Source: Rikenellaceae bacterium | GTDB lineage: Bacteria; Bacteroidota; Bacteroidia; Bacteroidales; Rikenellaceae | Assembly (NCBI GenBank): GCA_020860245.1 | Contig: JAJBUQ010000008.1 | Span: forward strand, 257,228-321,227 | Direction: 5' to 3' | DNA length: 64,000 nucleotides | Part shown: piece after piece, positions 39,596-49,196 of the stretch | Position numbering within the stretch: position 1 is the stretch's first letter | Layout: the number at the start of each line of letters is the position of its first letter | Translations under genes and position numbers: made by a program | Notes under the pieces: generated by a model | What the model was told of the DNA's origin: nothing | Databases searched by the model: none | Seen by the model: only the letters and a program-made list of their open reading frames with translations

Positions 39596-40564
39596 ATGAA
39601 AATAAACAACGGTTATGTAGATGAACCTATTCCTCAAGGAACAGATATAATAAAAGAGATCGAAAGATTAAAAAAAGAAAAAAACGCGATAATACTCGCG
39701 CATTACTATACTGTGCCTGAAGTACAGGACATAGCTGATTTTATAGGGGATAGTCTTGCGTTGTCTCAGAAGGCTGCGGAGACGGATGCCGATATGATTA
39801 TATTTGCAGGTGTGCATTTTATGGGTGAAACGGCAAAAATTCTTTCGCCGGGGAAAAAAGTGATAGTACCTGATCTTAATGCCGGATGTTCCCTCTCGGA
39901 ATCGTGCAATCCTGAAGATTTCGCTAAATTCATAGAGTCTAATCCCGGTTATACCGTAATATCTTATGTCAATACTTCGGCAGGAGTCAAAGCCCTTACC
40001 GATATAGTATGTACTTCGAGCAATGCTGTAAAGATCGTCGATTCTCTGCCCCGTGAAGAGAAGATAATCTTCGGACCGGATCGTAACCTAGGAAATTACA
40101 TTAAGAGCGTTACAGGCCGTGAAAATATGCTTATTTGGGACGGGGCATGCCATGTTCATGAAGAGTTCTCCCTTGAAAAAATATTGGAGCTCAAAAAAGA
40201 GAATCCGGACGCAAAGATACTGGCCCATCCGGAATGTAAAAAAACGATACTATTAGTCGCCGATTACGTGGGTTCTACGGCGGCGCTTCTCGAATTCGCA
40301 AATAAGGATGACGCTGTAAAATATATTGTAGTCACTGAATCAGGGATTCTTCACCAGATGATGAAAGAGAATCCGGATAAAATATTCATTCCCGCACCTC
40401 CAATAGATTCGACATGCGGATGTAACGATTGTATTTTTATGAAACTTATTAATCTTAAAAAGATATATAACTCTCTCAAATACAAGGCTCCTGAAATCCA
40501 CATAGATGAAGAATTGCGCGTGAGGGCTGAGAAATCCATTCGCAGAATGCTGGAGATGAGTTAA
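39596..40564 (+). CDS. nadA: NadA, quinolinate synthase
   Basis: [4Fe-4S] enzyme of NAD biosynthesis condensing iminoaspartate with dihydroxyacetone phosphate. 322 residues with AHYYTVPEVQDIADFIGDSL, NAGCSLSESCNP, and later HPECKK and CGCNDCIFMKL, which supply the cluster cysteines. Neither nadB nor nadC is adjacent. Transcribed alone and convergent with the glycosyltransferase gene, 7 nt away, with no evident terminator between. Confidence 0.96.
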   Translation: MKINNGYVDEPIPQGTDIIKEIERLKKEKNAIILAHYYTVPEVQDIADFIGDSLALSQKAAETDADMIIFAGVHFMGETAKILSPGKKVIVPDLNAGCSLSESCNPEDFAKFIESNPGYTVISYVNTSAGVKALTDIVCTSSNAVKIVDSLPREEKIIFGPDRNLGNYIKSVTGRENMLIWDGACHVHEEFSLEKILELKKENPDAKILAHPECKKTILLVADYVGSTAALLEFANKDDAVKYIVVTESGILHQMMKENPDKIFIPAPPIDSTCGCNDCIFMKLINLKKIYNSLKYKAPEIHIDEELRVRAEKSIRRMLEMS

Positions 40565-40571
40565 TCTGAGA

Positions 40572-41513
40572 TTATTTGAAACGTGATACGATCCGGTAAT
40601 TTTTAAATCCCCCTATTCTGTCGCCGTTTCGAAGAATCTTATTTTCTATAAAGTTTATGAATTTGTATTTTAGACCGGAAGTCTTACCGATATCCGGTCT
40701 TTTTCCTTCTAATCTTAAGCAATCGAGCCACGAAATGCCTTCTACCCTATTCTTCATTACTTCCGGGTGTCTTCCTTTGAATACAGGCATATAATTTAAG
40801 TTTCCGTAATCGAAATAATCCTCCGCGTATCGGTTATTGTCTACGTCTTCGTGCATAGAATCCTGTTCCTTCTTTTTTGGCAACATTTTAACCGGATTAC
40901 GCGCCCATCCGTAGTGATAAATATAAGCGTCGAGTAAGACACATCTCAACTTCTTTGTTCCTGCCTTCTGCCAGTAATCTTTGTAGTCGAAGTCAGGAAT
41001 AATCCTGAACGACTGTGCGTCCTGCCATGAGTGAATGTCGGAATTCTTTCCCCTAACAATTCTTATCTCTCGTGGATATGCGAAGTGGAGACTATCGATA
41101 TAATGTTCGTAATCTCCGTAAAAATGGATATATTTCAGAAGGAATCCGTCAATATTCTTGTCCTCTTTAAATTTTATACATGCCCTGCGGATAACTTCTA
41201 TCGAATCTTCGTGTAAAACTTCGTCCGATTGAAGATATAAACACCAGTCTCCGCTGCATTCGTGTAAGGCAATATCCGTCTGATGCGCGTATATGGAGCC
41301 TCCTCTTGGGTATTTATCCGTATCCCAAACCGTATTTATTATTTTGATTTTATCCGATTTAATGCCATTAATCAATTTATCTGTGTTGTCCGAGCTGTCT
41401 CCTGCGACCACTATAAATTCATCCACTAATGGAAGGGCTGACTCTATACATTCTACGATAGGGAAATCGTAGATCTCCGCATTCCTGATTATAGTAAATC
41501 CGCTTATTTTCAT
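40572..41513 (-). CDS. Family 2 glycosyltransferase
   Basis: 313-residue GT-A fold enzyme. The N-terminus FTIIRNAEIYDFPIVECIES and the metal-binding region CLYLQSDEVLHED (DxD variant, SDE) are typical of GT2 proteins. No membrane segment, so it acts on the cytoplasmic face. It lies 2 nt after an MsbA-like exporter gene, which suggests a role in lipid-linked glycan or lipopolysaccharide synthesis; acceptor unknown. Confidence 0.85.
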   Translation of the reverse strand: MKISGFTIIRNAEIYDFPIVECIESALPLVDEFIVVAGDSSDNTDKLINGIKSDKIKIINTVWDTDKYPRGGSIYAHQTDIALHECSGDWCLYLQSDEVLHEDSIEVIRRACIKFKEDKNIDGFLLKYIHFYGDYEHYIDSLHFAYPREIRIVRGKNSDIHSWQDAQSFRIIPDFDYKDYWQKAGTKKLRCVLLDAYIYHYGWARNPVKMLPKKKEQDSMHEDVDNNRYAEDYFDYGNLNYMPVFKGRHPEVMKNRVEGISWLDCLRLEGKRPDIGKTSGLKYKFINFIENKILRNGDRIGGFKNYRIVSRFK

Positions 41514-41515
41514 TC

Positions 41516-43357
41516 TCAGTCGTTTTTATGGCTGCCGATATGCTGCATATCGATCAATTTTTTATAAACTCCTTCGAGTGCAAGTAATTCGTTGTGTGTT
41601 CCCGATTCGACTATGGATCCGTCTTCGATTACCATAATTTTATCCGCGTGTAGAATAGTACTCAGTCTGTGTGCTATGACCAGAGAAGTACGTCCTTTGA
41701 GGAGATTATTCAAAGCGTCCTGAACGAGTTTTTCCGATTCCGTATCGAGAGCAGACGTAGCTTCGTCGAGAATCAAAATGTCTGGATTTTTGAGGACCGC
41801 CCTTGCGATACTGATCCTTTGTCTTTGACCTCCCGACAGCTTCATCCCTCTATCCCCGGTATTAGTCTGGTAGCCGTCTTTAGTATCTAAGATAAATTCA
41901 TGAGCGTTGGCGATCTTCGCAGCATTCATTACTTGTGCAGTCGTTGCTTCCGTATTGCCGAGCCTGATATTATTCTCTATGGTATCGTTGAAGAGTACGG
42001 TATCCTGTGAAACTATACCCATGTGCGATCTTACGGATTCAATATTATAATCCTTGATATTAACGCCGTCTATTAATATTTCACCTTCGGATACATCGTA
42101 AAAACGAAGTATGAGATCCGATATGGTCGATTTACCCCCTCCTGAAGGACCCACAAGCGCGACTGTTTCACCCTTGTGGATAACGAATGAAATATTGTGA
42201 ATCACCCCTTTGCTCTCGTAGGCGAAGCTTACATTGTGGAATTCGATATTCTCTCTGAATTGATCGAGCATAAGAGCATTATCTTTATTTACTATTTCAG
42301 ATTTAGTATCCACGAGCGATAAGACCCTCTCCCCTGCCGCAATACCTTGATTTATAGTGCTGAACGAATCAGCAAGCTGTCTTGCAGGTCTGGTTATTTG
42401 CGAGAAAATGGCAAGATAGGTTATGAACTCACTTGCATTAATCTTCCCTCCCATGACCATTCCGCCCCCGTAGATCAATAGTACCGCGACAGCTGCTATT
42501 CCCATAAATTCCGATGCCGGAGAGGCAAGTTGCTGACGGTTGGCCATGGATTTGGAGATGCGGGAATACCTGTCGTTTTCATTGAAAAATTTCCTGATTA
42601 TATAATCTACGGCATTGTACCCCTTCAGAATTTTTATTCCACCCAAGGCTTCGTCTATAAGGCTTACCATATCGCCGAAGGATTCTTGTGCTTCTTTGGC
42701 CGATTTGCGAAGCGTCTTGACTATAAAACCTATTACCAATGCTGATACAGGAAGAACCACTACTGTAAATAGGGTTAATTCTATGGAGATTTTAAGCAAT
42801 GCAAACAAATATCCTGCAATCAGAAACGGTTCCCTGAACGCAACCTGAAGGGTGTTGGTTATACAAAACTGCACGACCTGTACGTCGGAAGTTATCTTAG
42901 ATATAATGTCGCCCTTCTTCTCATTGCTGAAAAATCCGGTGTGAAGCCGCATCACATTGCTAAAAACAGTATTCCTCATTCTTTTTAACGTATGGATTCG
43001 GAATCCCTCCATCGTTCTTTGCGCAAGATAACGGAAGGTATTGCTCAGTAATGCCGACGCGACTATTAAAGCGCTTAACAACATAAGTATACCCATCATG
43101 TCGTATTCGGAGCCATATAGTTGGTATAGCCAGTAATTTACGAGTTTTTGAACATAATCCATACTGAACTCGAATACCGGAGGGCGGGTAACTACTTCGA
43201 TCATTCCGCTGCTGTTGAAGAGTGTCTCCAATAGCGGAATCAACATCACGAATACCACCGTATTGAATACCGCATATATGAGTATGAAGAAAAAATAAGG
43301 AATGGCATATTTTTCTATCGGTTTTGCAAAACCTAAAAGCCTCAGGTACGTTTTCAT
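41516..43357 (-). CDS. MsbA-like ABC exporter (fused membrane and ATPase domains)
   Basis: 613 residues. The N-terminal six-helix exporter domain (about 1-330) is followed by an ATPase domain with Walker A GPSGGGKST, signature LSGGQRQRISIARA and Walker B ILILDEATSALD. Family members flip lipid A or other lipids across the inner membrane as homodimers. The neighbouring glycosyltransferase supports a lipid-glycan cargo, but a drug exporter is possible from sequence alone. Confidence 0.9.
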   Translation of the reverse strand: MKTYLRLLGFAKPIEKYAIPYFFFILIYAVFNTVVFVMLIPLLETLFNSSGMIEVVTRPPVFEFSMDYVQKLVNYWLYQLYGSEYDMMGILMLLSALIVASALLSNTFRYLAQRTMEGFRIHTLKRMRNTVFSNVMRLHTGFFSNEKKGDIISKITSDVQVVQFCITNTLQVAFREPFLIAGYLFALLKISIELTLFTVVVLPVSALVIGFIVKTLRKSAKEAQESFGDMVSLIDEALGGIKILKGYNAVDYIIRKFFNENDRYSRISKSMANRQQLASPASEFMGIAAVAVLLIYGGGMVMGGKINASEFITYLAIFSQITRPARQLADSFSTINQGIAAGERVLSLVDTKSEIVNKDNALMLDQFRENIEFHNVSFAYESKGVIHNISFVIHKGETVALVGPSGGGKSTISDLILRFYDVSEGEILIDGVNIKDYNIESVRSHMGIVSQDTVLFNDTIENNIRLGNTEATTAQVMNAAKIANAHEFILDTKDGYQTNTGDRGMKLSGGQRQRISIARAVLKNPDILILDEATSALDTESEKLVQDALNNLLKGRTSLVIAHRLSTILHADKIMVIEDGSIVESGTHNELLALEGVYKKLIDMQHIGSHKND

Positions 43358-43366
43358 CCTTTAATA

Positions 43367-44722
43367 TTAATCTGTTTGTTCTTCGTTTAGAACCTTAGTT
43401 ATTTTGAGAATATTTCTCGTCTTCTCTGTTATCCTGTATCTGTTGTCAGTCCTTCTGCCCACGAGCCAGATTATATTACCTGCGGATTCTATCACGAGTT
43501 GTTTGTCTTTTTCCGGAACCGGAACCTTCTCGTTTATAAGAAGGTCGCTGACTTTTTTCCTTCCCGCCATACCAAACGGTACAAAAGAATCGCCCTCCTT
43601 CCATTTCCTTACCGTAAGCGGATAAGTTATAAGATCCGCATCTAAATATGCGATATTATCGGGAGTTTTAATTATCTCGACATCTTCTATCTCCAGTTTC
43701 TCGAAGCGCAGCGCGCCACCCATGCAGAATTCCTGTTCGGCACTCTCTCCTATCTCCACAGAATAATTCTCCGACACTTCGTTAAGATTTTTGATGATTA
43801 TTTTTTTCCTGTCCAGATATGCAATGTGTGAATACGAATGGAATTTTGTTCCTGAGTTATTATCGGTAAGACTCCGGCAAAGATCGTGTACGACTTCGGT
43901 ATTGAAGCCGTAAGGTCTTAATAATTCGTAAATTATATAATTGATATCGAGATCTTTATCAATTAATTCGGTATTGATAATTATATTTGAACCGTATTTT
44001 TGAGAGACGTGCTCCCGTATCTTGTTTATAGTGGTGTCTATAAATTGCAGAGCCATCGAGAGCCTCTCGACGTTATGAGTCATGGTTCTACCGAAATTTG
44101 GAGATATTTCTTTTATTTTAGGTATGAGTCTAAGTCTGATTTTGTTGCGTAAATATTTTGTGGACCTGTTAGAAGAATCTTCCCCGTACCTCACTTTATT
44201 GTTTACGGCATATTCCGAGATCTCCTTCCGTGTGGCGAAGAGAAGAGGCCGTATGATCCTTTTATATATTACGTTTATCCCTGTCAGCCCTCTGAGACCT
44301 GTTCCGCGGATAAGGTTTATAAAGAACGTCTCTATCGAGTCGTCGGAGTGGTGCGCGATAGCTATCTTATTATATCCGTGCTCGCTGCATATTTTGTCGA
44401 ACCATTCGTAACGGAGCCGCCTTGCGACCATCTGGACGGACTCTCCGGAGGATTCTATTTCGCTTTGAGTGTCGAATCTTATGTTAAAGTGTTCGATTCC
44501 GAGTTTATCCGTCTCTCTCTCTACCATCTCCTCATCCTCGTCCGATTCTTTGCCGCGCAGGCAGAAGTTACAGTGCGCTACTCCGAATATGAATCCGCTT
44601 TTAGAAAACAAATCCATCATAACCATCGAATCTACCCCTCCGCTGACCGCAAGCAATACCTTGTCGTCTTTGTGAATAAGATTATTCTCTTCAATATACC
44701 TGTTAAAACTGTCGGTAAGCAT
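43367..44722 (-). CDS. tilS: TilS, tRNA(Ile)-lysidine synthetase
   Basis: Modifies C34 of tRNA-Ile(CAU) to lysidine. 451 residues with the N-type PP-loop LLAVSGGVDSMVMMDLF near residue 24, the substrate region GVAHCNFCLRGKESDEDE, and C-terminal TilS domains ending near GRRTDNRYRITEKT. Two nt after murB, 9 nt before the exporter gene. Confidence 0.95.
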   Translation of the reverse strand: MLTDSFNRYIEENNLIHKDDKVLLAVSGGVDSMVMMDLFSKSGFIFGVAHCNFCLRGKESDEDEEMVERETDKLGIEHFNIRFDTQSEIESSGESVQMVARRLRYEWFDKICSEHGYNKIAIAHHSDDSIETFFINLIRGTGLRGLTGINVIYKRIIRPLLFATRKEISEYAVNNKVRYGEDSSNRSTKYLRNKIRLRLIPKIKEISPNFGRTMTHNVERLSMALQFIDTTINKIREHVSQKYGSNIIINTELIDKDLDINYIIYELLRPYGFNTEVVHDLCRSLTDNNSGTKFHSYSHIAYLDRKKIIIKNLNEVSENYSVEIGESAEQEFCMGGALRFEKLEIEDVEIIKTPDNIAYLDADLITYPLTVRKWKEGDSFVPFGMAGRKKVSDLLINEKVPVPEKDKQLVIESAGNIIWLVGRRTDNRYRITEKTRNILKITKVLNEEQTD

Positions 44723-44724
44723 CG

Positions 44725-45735
44725 TTATAAAATATTAACTTCAGTTTCCATATCTATATAAAAGATAGTTTTTATATCTTTTTTTATACTCTCTGCGAGT
44801 TCTAATATCTCTTTGCCAGAGCTCCTGCCGTAGTTTACCAGTACCAGGGCCTGTTTGTCGTGAACTCCTGCATCGTTGATCCTTCGCCCCTTCCAGCCGG
44901 CCTTGTCAATGAGCCATCCGGCTGCTAATTTTACATTATCTCCGTGCGGATAAACAGGTATGTCCGGATGAATTTTTTTCAACTCCTCTGCCCGTACCCG
45001 ATTAACGACGGGATTTTTAAAAAAACTCCCTGAATTTCCGAGTATTTTCGGATCGGGAAGTTTACCGTTTCTTATAGTTATAACTGCTTCGGAAATTCCC
45101 TTGAGGGTAAGTTTGCCGTTATTTTCAGCCTCGTGGCGAAGATCTCCGTAATCGAGACGCGGATTCTCTTTCGTCGATAAACAATATGTTACGGAGAGTA
45201 TTACACCCTTACCCTTTAGTTCGTTCTTAAATATACTGTCCCTATAACCGAATTTACATTCCGATGCAGACAAGTCGAAAATTTTGTTTTTTTCTTTATC
45301 GTAAAATTTCACGGAATGGATACAGTCTTTAGCCTCAACTCCATAAGCTCCGATGTTCTGAATGGGAGAAGATCCGACAAGTCCCGGAATGCCGTAGAGG
45401 TTCTCTATCCCCCACAGCCCGTGTTCGACGGCAAATCCGACCAGATCGTCCCAGACGGTTCCTGCGTCCGCTTGGACATATATTTTATCTCCTTCGGTAT
45501 GGGTAGTCATTATATCCGAGCACACAGGATGGATAATAAGGCCCTGGTAGTCTTCGGTAAAAAGAATATTGCTTCCCCCTCCGAGTATATACCATTGCAG
45601 ATCGTTTGTTCTCTGATAGTCGAATAATTTGCGCAGCTCGTCAAGAGTCCGGAACTCAGCATAATTCGAAGCAGATGCGTTTATACCGAATGTATTGAGA
45701 TTTTTAAGATTCTTATCTCTGACTATTTCAGCCAT
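44725..45735 (-). CDS. murB: MurB, UDP-N-acetylenolpyruvoylglucosamine reductase
   Basis: FAD enzyme that completes UDP-MurNAc synthesis. 336 residues, type I form: NTFGINASASNYAEF at the N-terminus, GGGSNILFTEDYQGLII, SSPIQNIGAYGVEAKD, the active-site region GNSGSFFKNPVV with catalytic Ser, and C-terminal GILHDKQ-like NDAGVHDKQALVLVN. First gene of the murB-tilS-exporter-glycosyltransferase unit; a TACTTTTG box precedes it. Confidence 0.96.
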   Translation of the reverse strand: MAEIVRDKNLKNLNTFGINASASNYAEFRTLDELRKLFDYQRTNDLQWYILGGGSNILFTEDYQGLIIHPVCSDIMTTHTEGDKIYVQADAGTVWDDLVGFAVEHGLWGIENLYGIPGLVGSSPIQNIGAYGVEAKDCIHSVKFYDKEKNKIFDLSASECKFGYRDSIFKNELKGKGVILSVTYCLSTKENPRLDYGDLRHEAENNGKLTLKGISEAVITIRNGKLPDPKILGNSGSFFKNPVVNRVRAEELKKIHPDIPVYPHGDNVKLAAGWLIDKAGWKGRRINDAGVHDKQALVLVNYGRSSGKEILELAESIKKDIKTIFYIDMETEVNIL

Positions 45736-45755
45736 ATATCATTATAATTAAACTA

Positions 45756-45783
45756 CAAAAGTACATTAAATTTCATATATTTG
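45756..45783. promoter_or_regulatory. Divergent -7 elements for murB and the nuclease gene
   Basis: Minus strand TACTTTTG (45756-45763) faces murB; plus strand TATATTTG (45776-45783) faces the nuclease gene. The 69-bp gap makes the two transcripts back to back. No -33 element at standard spacing is visible for either. Confidence 0.55.
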
Positions 45784-45804
45784 CCACAACAGCCTATTGT
45801 GTTG

Positions 45805-46689
45805 ATGGCAGCGAAAAATAAATACCGTCGTAATAAGAACAATAAGGTTGTTCTAAAGCCTGCTATGCAGATAAAAATTATCTGTATACAGGTTGCCGTA
45901 CTCTATTTTTTACTGTTCGAGGCCGGATGCTCGGTTTCTACGGTTATAAAAAATACGGATGATGCGGATACCGTATTTAATTTTCATGGCCAAGGCTTAG
46001 AACTGCCGGCGATCGCCGATTCCACATTTTTACTTTATAACCATACCGGAAGATATACCGTTTATTACGATACAATGCACCGACAGGCAGCATGGGTGGC
46101 GTATGTCCTTACTTCCGGGGATGTCAGAAAAAAAGATGCTGTCAGAAAAAAACGGTTCGTTCCAGACAGTGTTATTGTACGCAAAGGGTGGCCGTATGCC
46201 GTGACAAACGATTATTCCGGTTCGGGCTACGACCGGGGACACCTTCTTCCTTCGGCCGACCGGACTGGAAGCCAGAATGAGAATAACGCTACGTTCTACA
46301 GGTCCAATATATCCCCGCAGCATCCCGATCTTAACCGCAAAATATGGAATAAGTTGGAGCAGGATATACGTAAACTCGCTTTGAAATACGATACACTGTA
46401 TATCGTAACAGGGCCTGAACTGAAAAATGATCTCAAAAAAATAGGGATAAACGGAGTAGGAGTACCGGAAAATTTTTTCAAGGTCCTTCTTGTTAAATCT
46501 GCCGGCAGATATTATTCGGTAGGATTCGTAATACCTAACCGAGAGAAAATTCACGGTAGCTATTGGGATTATTCTATGTCCGTAAGGGAAGCGGAATGGT
46601 TGTTGGGATATGATTTTTTTAATAACTTACCGCTCGATTTACAGGAACAGGCGGAGACAGCGATAAGCATGGATATATGGAGACCGTAA
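45805..46689 (+). CDS. DNA/RNA non-specific endonuclease (EndoG/NUC1 family)
   Basis: About 294 residues with an N-terminal hydrophobic segment ending in a lipobox-like FEAGCS, then a beta-beta-alpha-metal nuclease domain with GYDRGHLLPSADR (catalytic His in DRGH) and the metal-binding Asn region NATFYRSNISPQH. Probably exported and envelope-attached. Start uncertain: ATG 45805 chosen because the TTG at 45781 lies in the promoter box; ATG 45865 would give a cleaner lipoprotein signal. It overlaps ybbR-like gene by 13 nt. Confidence 0.88.
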   Translation: MAAKNKYRRNKNNKVVLKPAMQIKIICIQVAVLYFLLFEAGCSVSTVIKNTDDADTVFNFHGQGLELPAIADSTFLLYNHTGRYTVYYDTMHRQAAWVAYVLTSGDVRKKDAVRKKRFVPDSVIVRKGWPYAVTNDYSGSGYDRGHLLPSADRTGSQNENNATFYRSNISPQHPDLNRKIWNKLEQDIRKLALKYDTLYIVTGPELKNDLKKIGINGVGVPENFFKVLLVKSAGRYYSVGFVIPNREKIHGSYWDYSMSVREAEWLLGYDFFNNLPLDLQEQAETAISMDIWRP

Positions 46690-47654
46690 AACGAATTATA
46701 AAATTTTTTATAAGAGTGCTGAAGCGCTCTCTGGATCCTGTATTCATAGTTATCGTTATTTTATCATTTGGATTATGGTACTTCAACAAACTCAATAATA
46801 ATTACGATACGAACGTCATAATTCCTGTTAAAATAGAAAACAACATAAACAGTTCCATAGGAATTCATGCCGATACTTATGAGGTGGAATGCCGTGTAAA
46901 CGGACAGGGTTACAGGCTCTTGAGATATAAGCTGCGTCCGGAGACCAATACCGAGTATATCGATATCAGCAGACTGGAAATTACTCCGATAGAAAACAGC
47001 GTAGAGAGCGAGATCAAGGCTTCGTCGCTGTTTACCGCTCTTTCTGCCCAGATAACCGATGTTAATCTTATATCGATTCTGACTCCGCAGTTAAGAATCG
47101 TCACTTCTGAAATTAAGAAGAAACGCGTACCTGTCATAAGCCGTATAAGTGTGGATTATGAAAGACAGTATATGCAGGTAGGGGATATTATTATAGATCC
47201 GGATTCACTCGACGTTCGTTCGGTGCAGCCCCTGTTGGATACGTTAAGCGGAATCTATACGGAGGGGAGGCATTTTCAGAATGTCAATAAATCGCTCATA
47301 GGTTACATTCCGCTTATTCCCGTTGAAAATGTCGTGTTTCCGATACAGAATGTCTCCTATTCGATCATGGTGGACGAATATACTGAGGTCGATATATCTA
47401 TCTCCGTAGAGGTAAGGAATATGCCTTCCGGATTAAATCCCATTGTCCTTCCCGCCGACGCCGATGTGAAACTGAATGTATCCAGAAGCAGGTTCCCGGA
47501 CGATATTGGCGACGAAGTGAAATTATATATTGATTTTAATGATTCCCATACGAATATAGATAAATATTATAGGGTTTATTACGAAGCAGGCGAGGGAATA
47601 TATCTTCGGAATCTCAATCCTATGTATGTCGAACTTCTTTATGAAATACGGTAA
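46677..47654 (+). CDS. YbbR-like domain protein
   Basis: 325 residues: one N-terminal membrane helix (about residues 20-38, FIVIVILSFGLWYF) and extracytoplasmic YbbR-like beta repeats. In Firmicutes such proteins regulate the diadenylate cyclase CdaA; whether this applies here is unknown, and no cdaA is in the window. Its stop is immediately followed by the coaE start, an arrangement I associate with Bacteroidales. Confidence 0.8.
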   Translation: METVKRIIKFFIRVLKRSLDPVFIVIVILSFGLWYFNKLNNNYDTNVIIPVKIENNINSSIGIHADTYEVECRVNGQGYRLLRYKLRPETNTEYIDISRLEITPIENSVESEIKASSLFTALSAQITDVNLISILTPQLRIVTSEIKKKRVPVISRISVDYERQYMQVGDIIIDPDSLDVRSVQPLLDTLSGIYTEGRHFQNVNKSLIGYIPLIPVENVVFPIQNVSYSIMVDEYTEVDISISVEVRNMPSGLNPIVLPADADVKLNVSRSRFPDDIGDEVKLYIDFNDSHTNIDKYYRVYYEAGEGIYLRNLNPMYVELLYEIR

Positions 47655-48236
47655 ATGATTAAAGTGGGTCTTACCGGAGGAATAGGAAGCGGAAAGAGTA
47701 CCGTGTCGCGGATATTCGGAACTCTCGGAATTCCCGTATTCGACTGCGACACTGTGGCTAAAATACTGCTTGCACACGATTCGGCCGTGGTAAATTCGGT
47801 AAAAGAACTGCTTGGCAACGATGCCTATAAGGACGGAGTCCCTGATAAAAAATTTATCGCCGGAAAAATTTTCCAAGATAGCGGTTTGCTGAGTTCGATG
47901 AATGAAATAGTCCATCCGGCCGTACTTAAAAGTTACGGAATGTGGACGGAAAAATACGGCAGACACCCTTATACGGTTATGGAGTCTGCAATACTTATCG
48001 AAAGCGGATTTATAACCAAAGTGGATAAAACAATTACGGTCTCTGCTCCGGAAGAACTGCGGATCCATAGGGTAATAGAGAGGGATAAATCTGGATATGA
48101 TGCTGTAAAACAAAGAATTAAAGCTCAGATAAACGATGCGGAGCGTGAAAACTTCGCGGATTATATTATTATCGCAGACGAGGAGCATCTTGTAACCCCT
48201 CAGATCCTTGAAATTCATACCGAACTCCTAAAATAA
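47655..48236 (+). CDS. coaE: CoaE, dephospho-CoA kinase
   Basis: Last step of coenzyme A synthesis. 193 residues with P-loop GLTGGIGSGKST near residue 5, FDCDTVAK, and the lid region HRVIERDKSGYDAVKQRIKAQ. Abuts the YbbR-like gene and precedes the nucleoside phosphorylase by 7 nt. Confidence 0.95.
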   Translation: MIKVGLTGGIGSGKSTVSRIFGTLGIPVFDCDTVAKILLAHDSAVVNSVKELLGNDAYKDGVPDKKFIAGKIFQDSGLLSSMNEIVHPAVLKSYGMWTEKYGRHPYTVMESAILIESGFITKVDKTITVSAPEELRIHRVIERDKSGYDAVKQRIKAQINDAERENFADYIIIADEEHLVTPQILEIHTELLK

Positions 48237-48243
48237 ATCAGTT

Positions 48244-49119
48244 ATGAAAAGAATCGAAGAATCGGAACTCATTATCAATGAAGACGGATCGGTATTTCAT
48301 CTTCATCTCAAACCGGAGTACATTGCGGATAGGATAATTCTGGTGGGCGATCCCGACAGGGTAAATACCGTGTCGAGATATTTCGATTCAGTCGAAGTAA
48401 GAGTCTCTAACCGCGAGTTCTCCACAGTAACCGGAAGCTATAAAGGAACAAGGCTGTCTGTTCTCTCGACCGGTATAGGAACCGATAATATCGATATTGT
48501 CGTTACTGAACTCGACGCTCTTGTCAATATAGATTTCACAAACAGAACCGTTAAACAGGATAAAAAATCCCTCTATATGGTGCGTCTGGGAACATCAGGC
48601 GCCCTGCACGAGAATATACCGCTCGGCGCAAATATAATAGCTGAAATATCCTCCGGATTCGACGGACTGCTGAATTTTTATGCCGATAGCGATAAAGTAT
48701 GCGATAAAGTTATCGAGAAAGAATTTACGGAACGTATGAACTGGAATCCTCGATTCGCAGCACCTTATTTTATTCGCTCATCTGAATTTTTGAATTCACT
48801 CTTCGGAGATGAATTTATTCGTGGAATCACAGTCTCCGCCCCCGGATTTTACGGACCACAGGGGAGGGTCGTAAGGCTCGCACTTACCGATGAGGCTGTC
48901 AACGAAAAACTCCGTGAATTTACCTATAACGGTATGCGGATAAACAATTACGAAATGGAGAGTTCCGCTCTTGCAGGTCTTGCCGTAATGCTCGGACACC
49001 ATGCCACGACCGTATGTACCGTAATAGCTCAGCGCACTGCAAAACAGTCCAAAACCGATTACCGTCCGTTCGTCGAAAAATTAATAGGAACAGCCCTCGA
49101 TAAACTTGTATCCTTCTGA
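48244..49119 (+). CDS. Uridine-phosphorylase-like nucleoside phosphorylase
   Basis: PNP/UDP family enzyme of 291 residues that splits nucleosides with phosphate for pyrimidine salvage. Phosphate-binding GDPDRVNTVS near residue 36, STGIGTDNIDIVVTEL near residue 79, GTSGAL near residue 118 and the substrate-site region NNYEMESSALAGL near residue 236. Uridine is the likely substrate. It ends over the dnaN promoter. Confidence 0.88.
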   Translation: MKRIEESELIINEDGSVFHLHLKPEYIADRIILVGDPDRVNTVSRYFDSVEVRVSNREFSTVTGSYKGTRLSVLSTGIGTDNIDIVVTELDALVNIDFTNRTVKQDKKSLYMVRLGTSGALHENIPLGANIIAEISSGFDGLLNFYADSDKVCDKVIEKEFTERMNWNPRFAAPYFIRSSEFLNSLFGDEFIRGITVSAPGFYGPQGRVVRLALTDEAVNEKLREFTYNGMRINNYEMESSALAGLAVMLGHHATTVCTVIAQRTAKQSKTDYRPFVEKLIGTALDKLVSF

Positions 49120-49136
49120 AAAAAATCTTATCTTTG
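49106..49136 (+). promoter_or_regulatory. Promoter for dnaN
   Basis: TTG 49106-49108, 20-bp spacer, TATCTTTG 49129-49136. Overlaps the end of the phosphorylase gene and leaves a leader of about 55 nt. Confidence 0.7.
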
Positions 49137-49196
49137 AAATCTTAAAAACTGCTTGCCGAAGTAGTTACAAGCATAGTAAAATTAAAATTAAACATA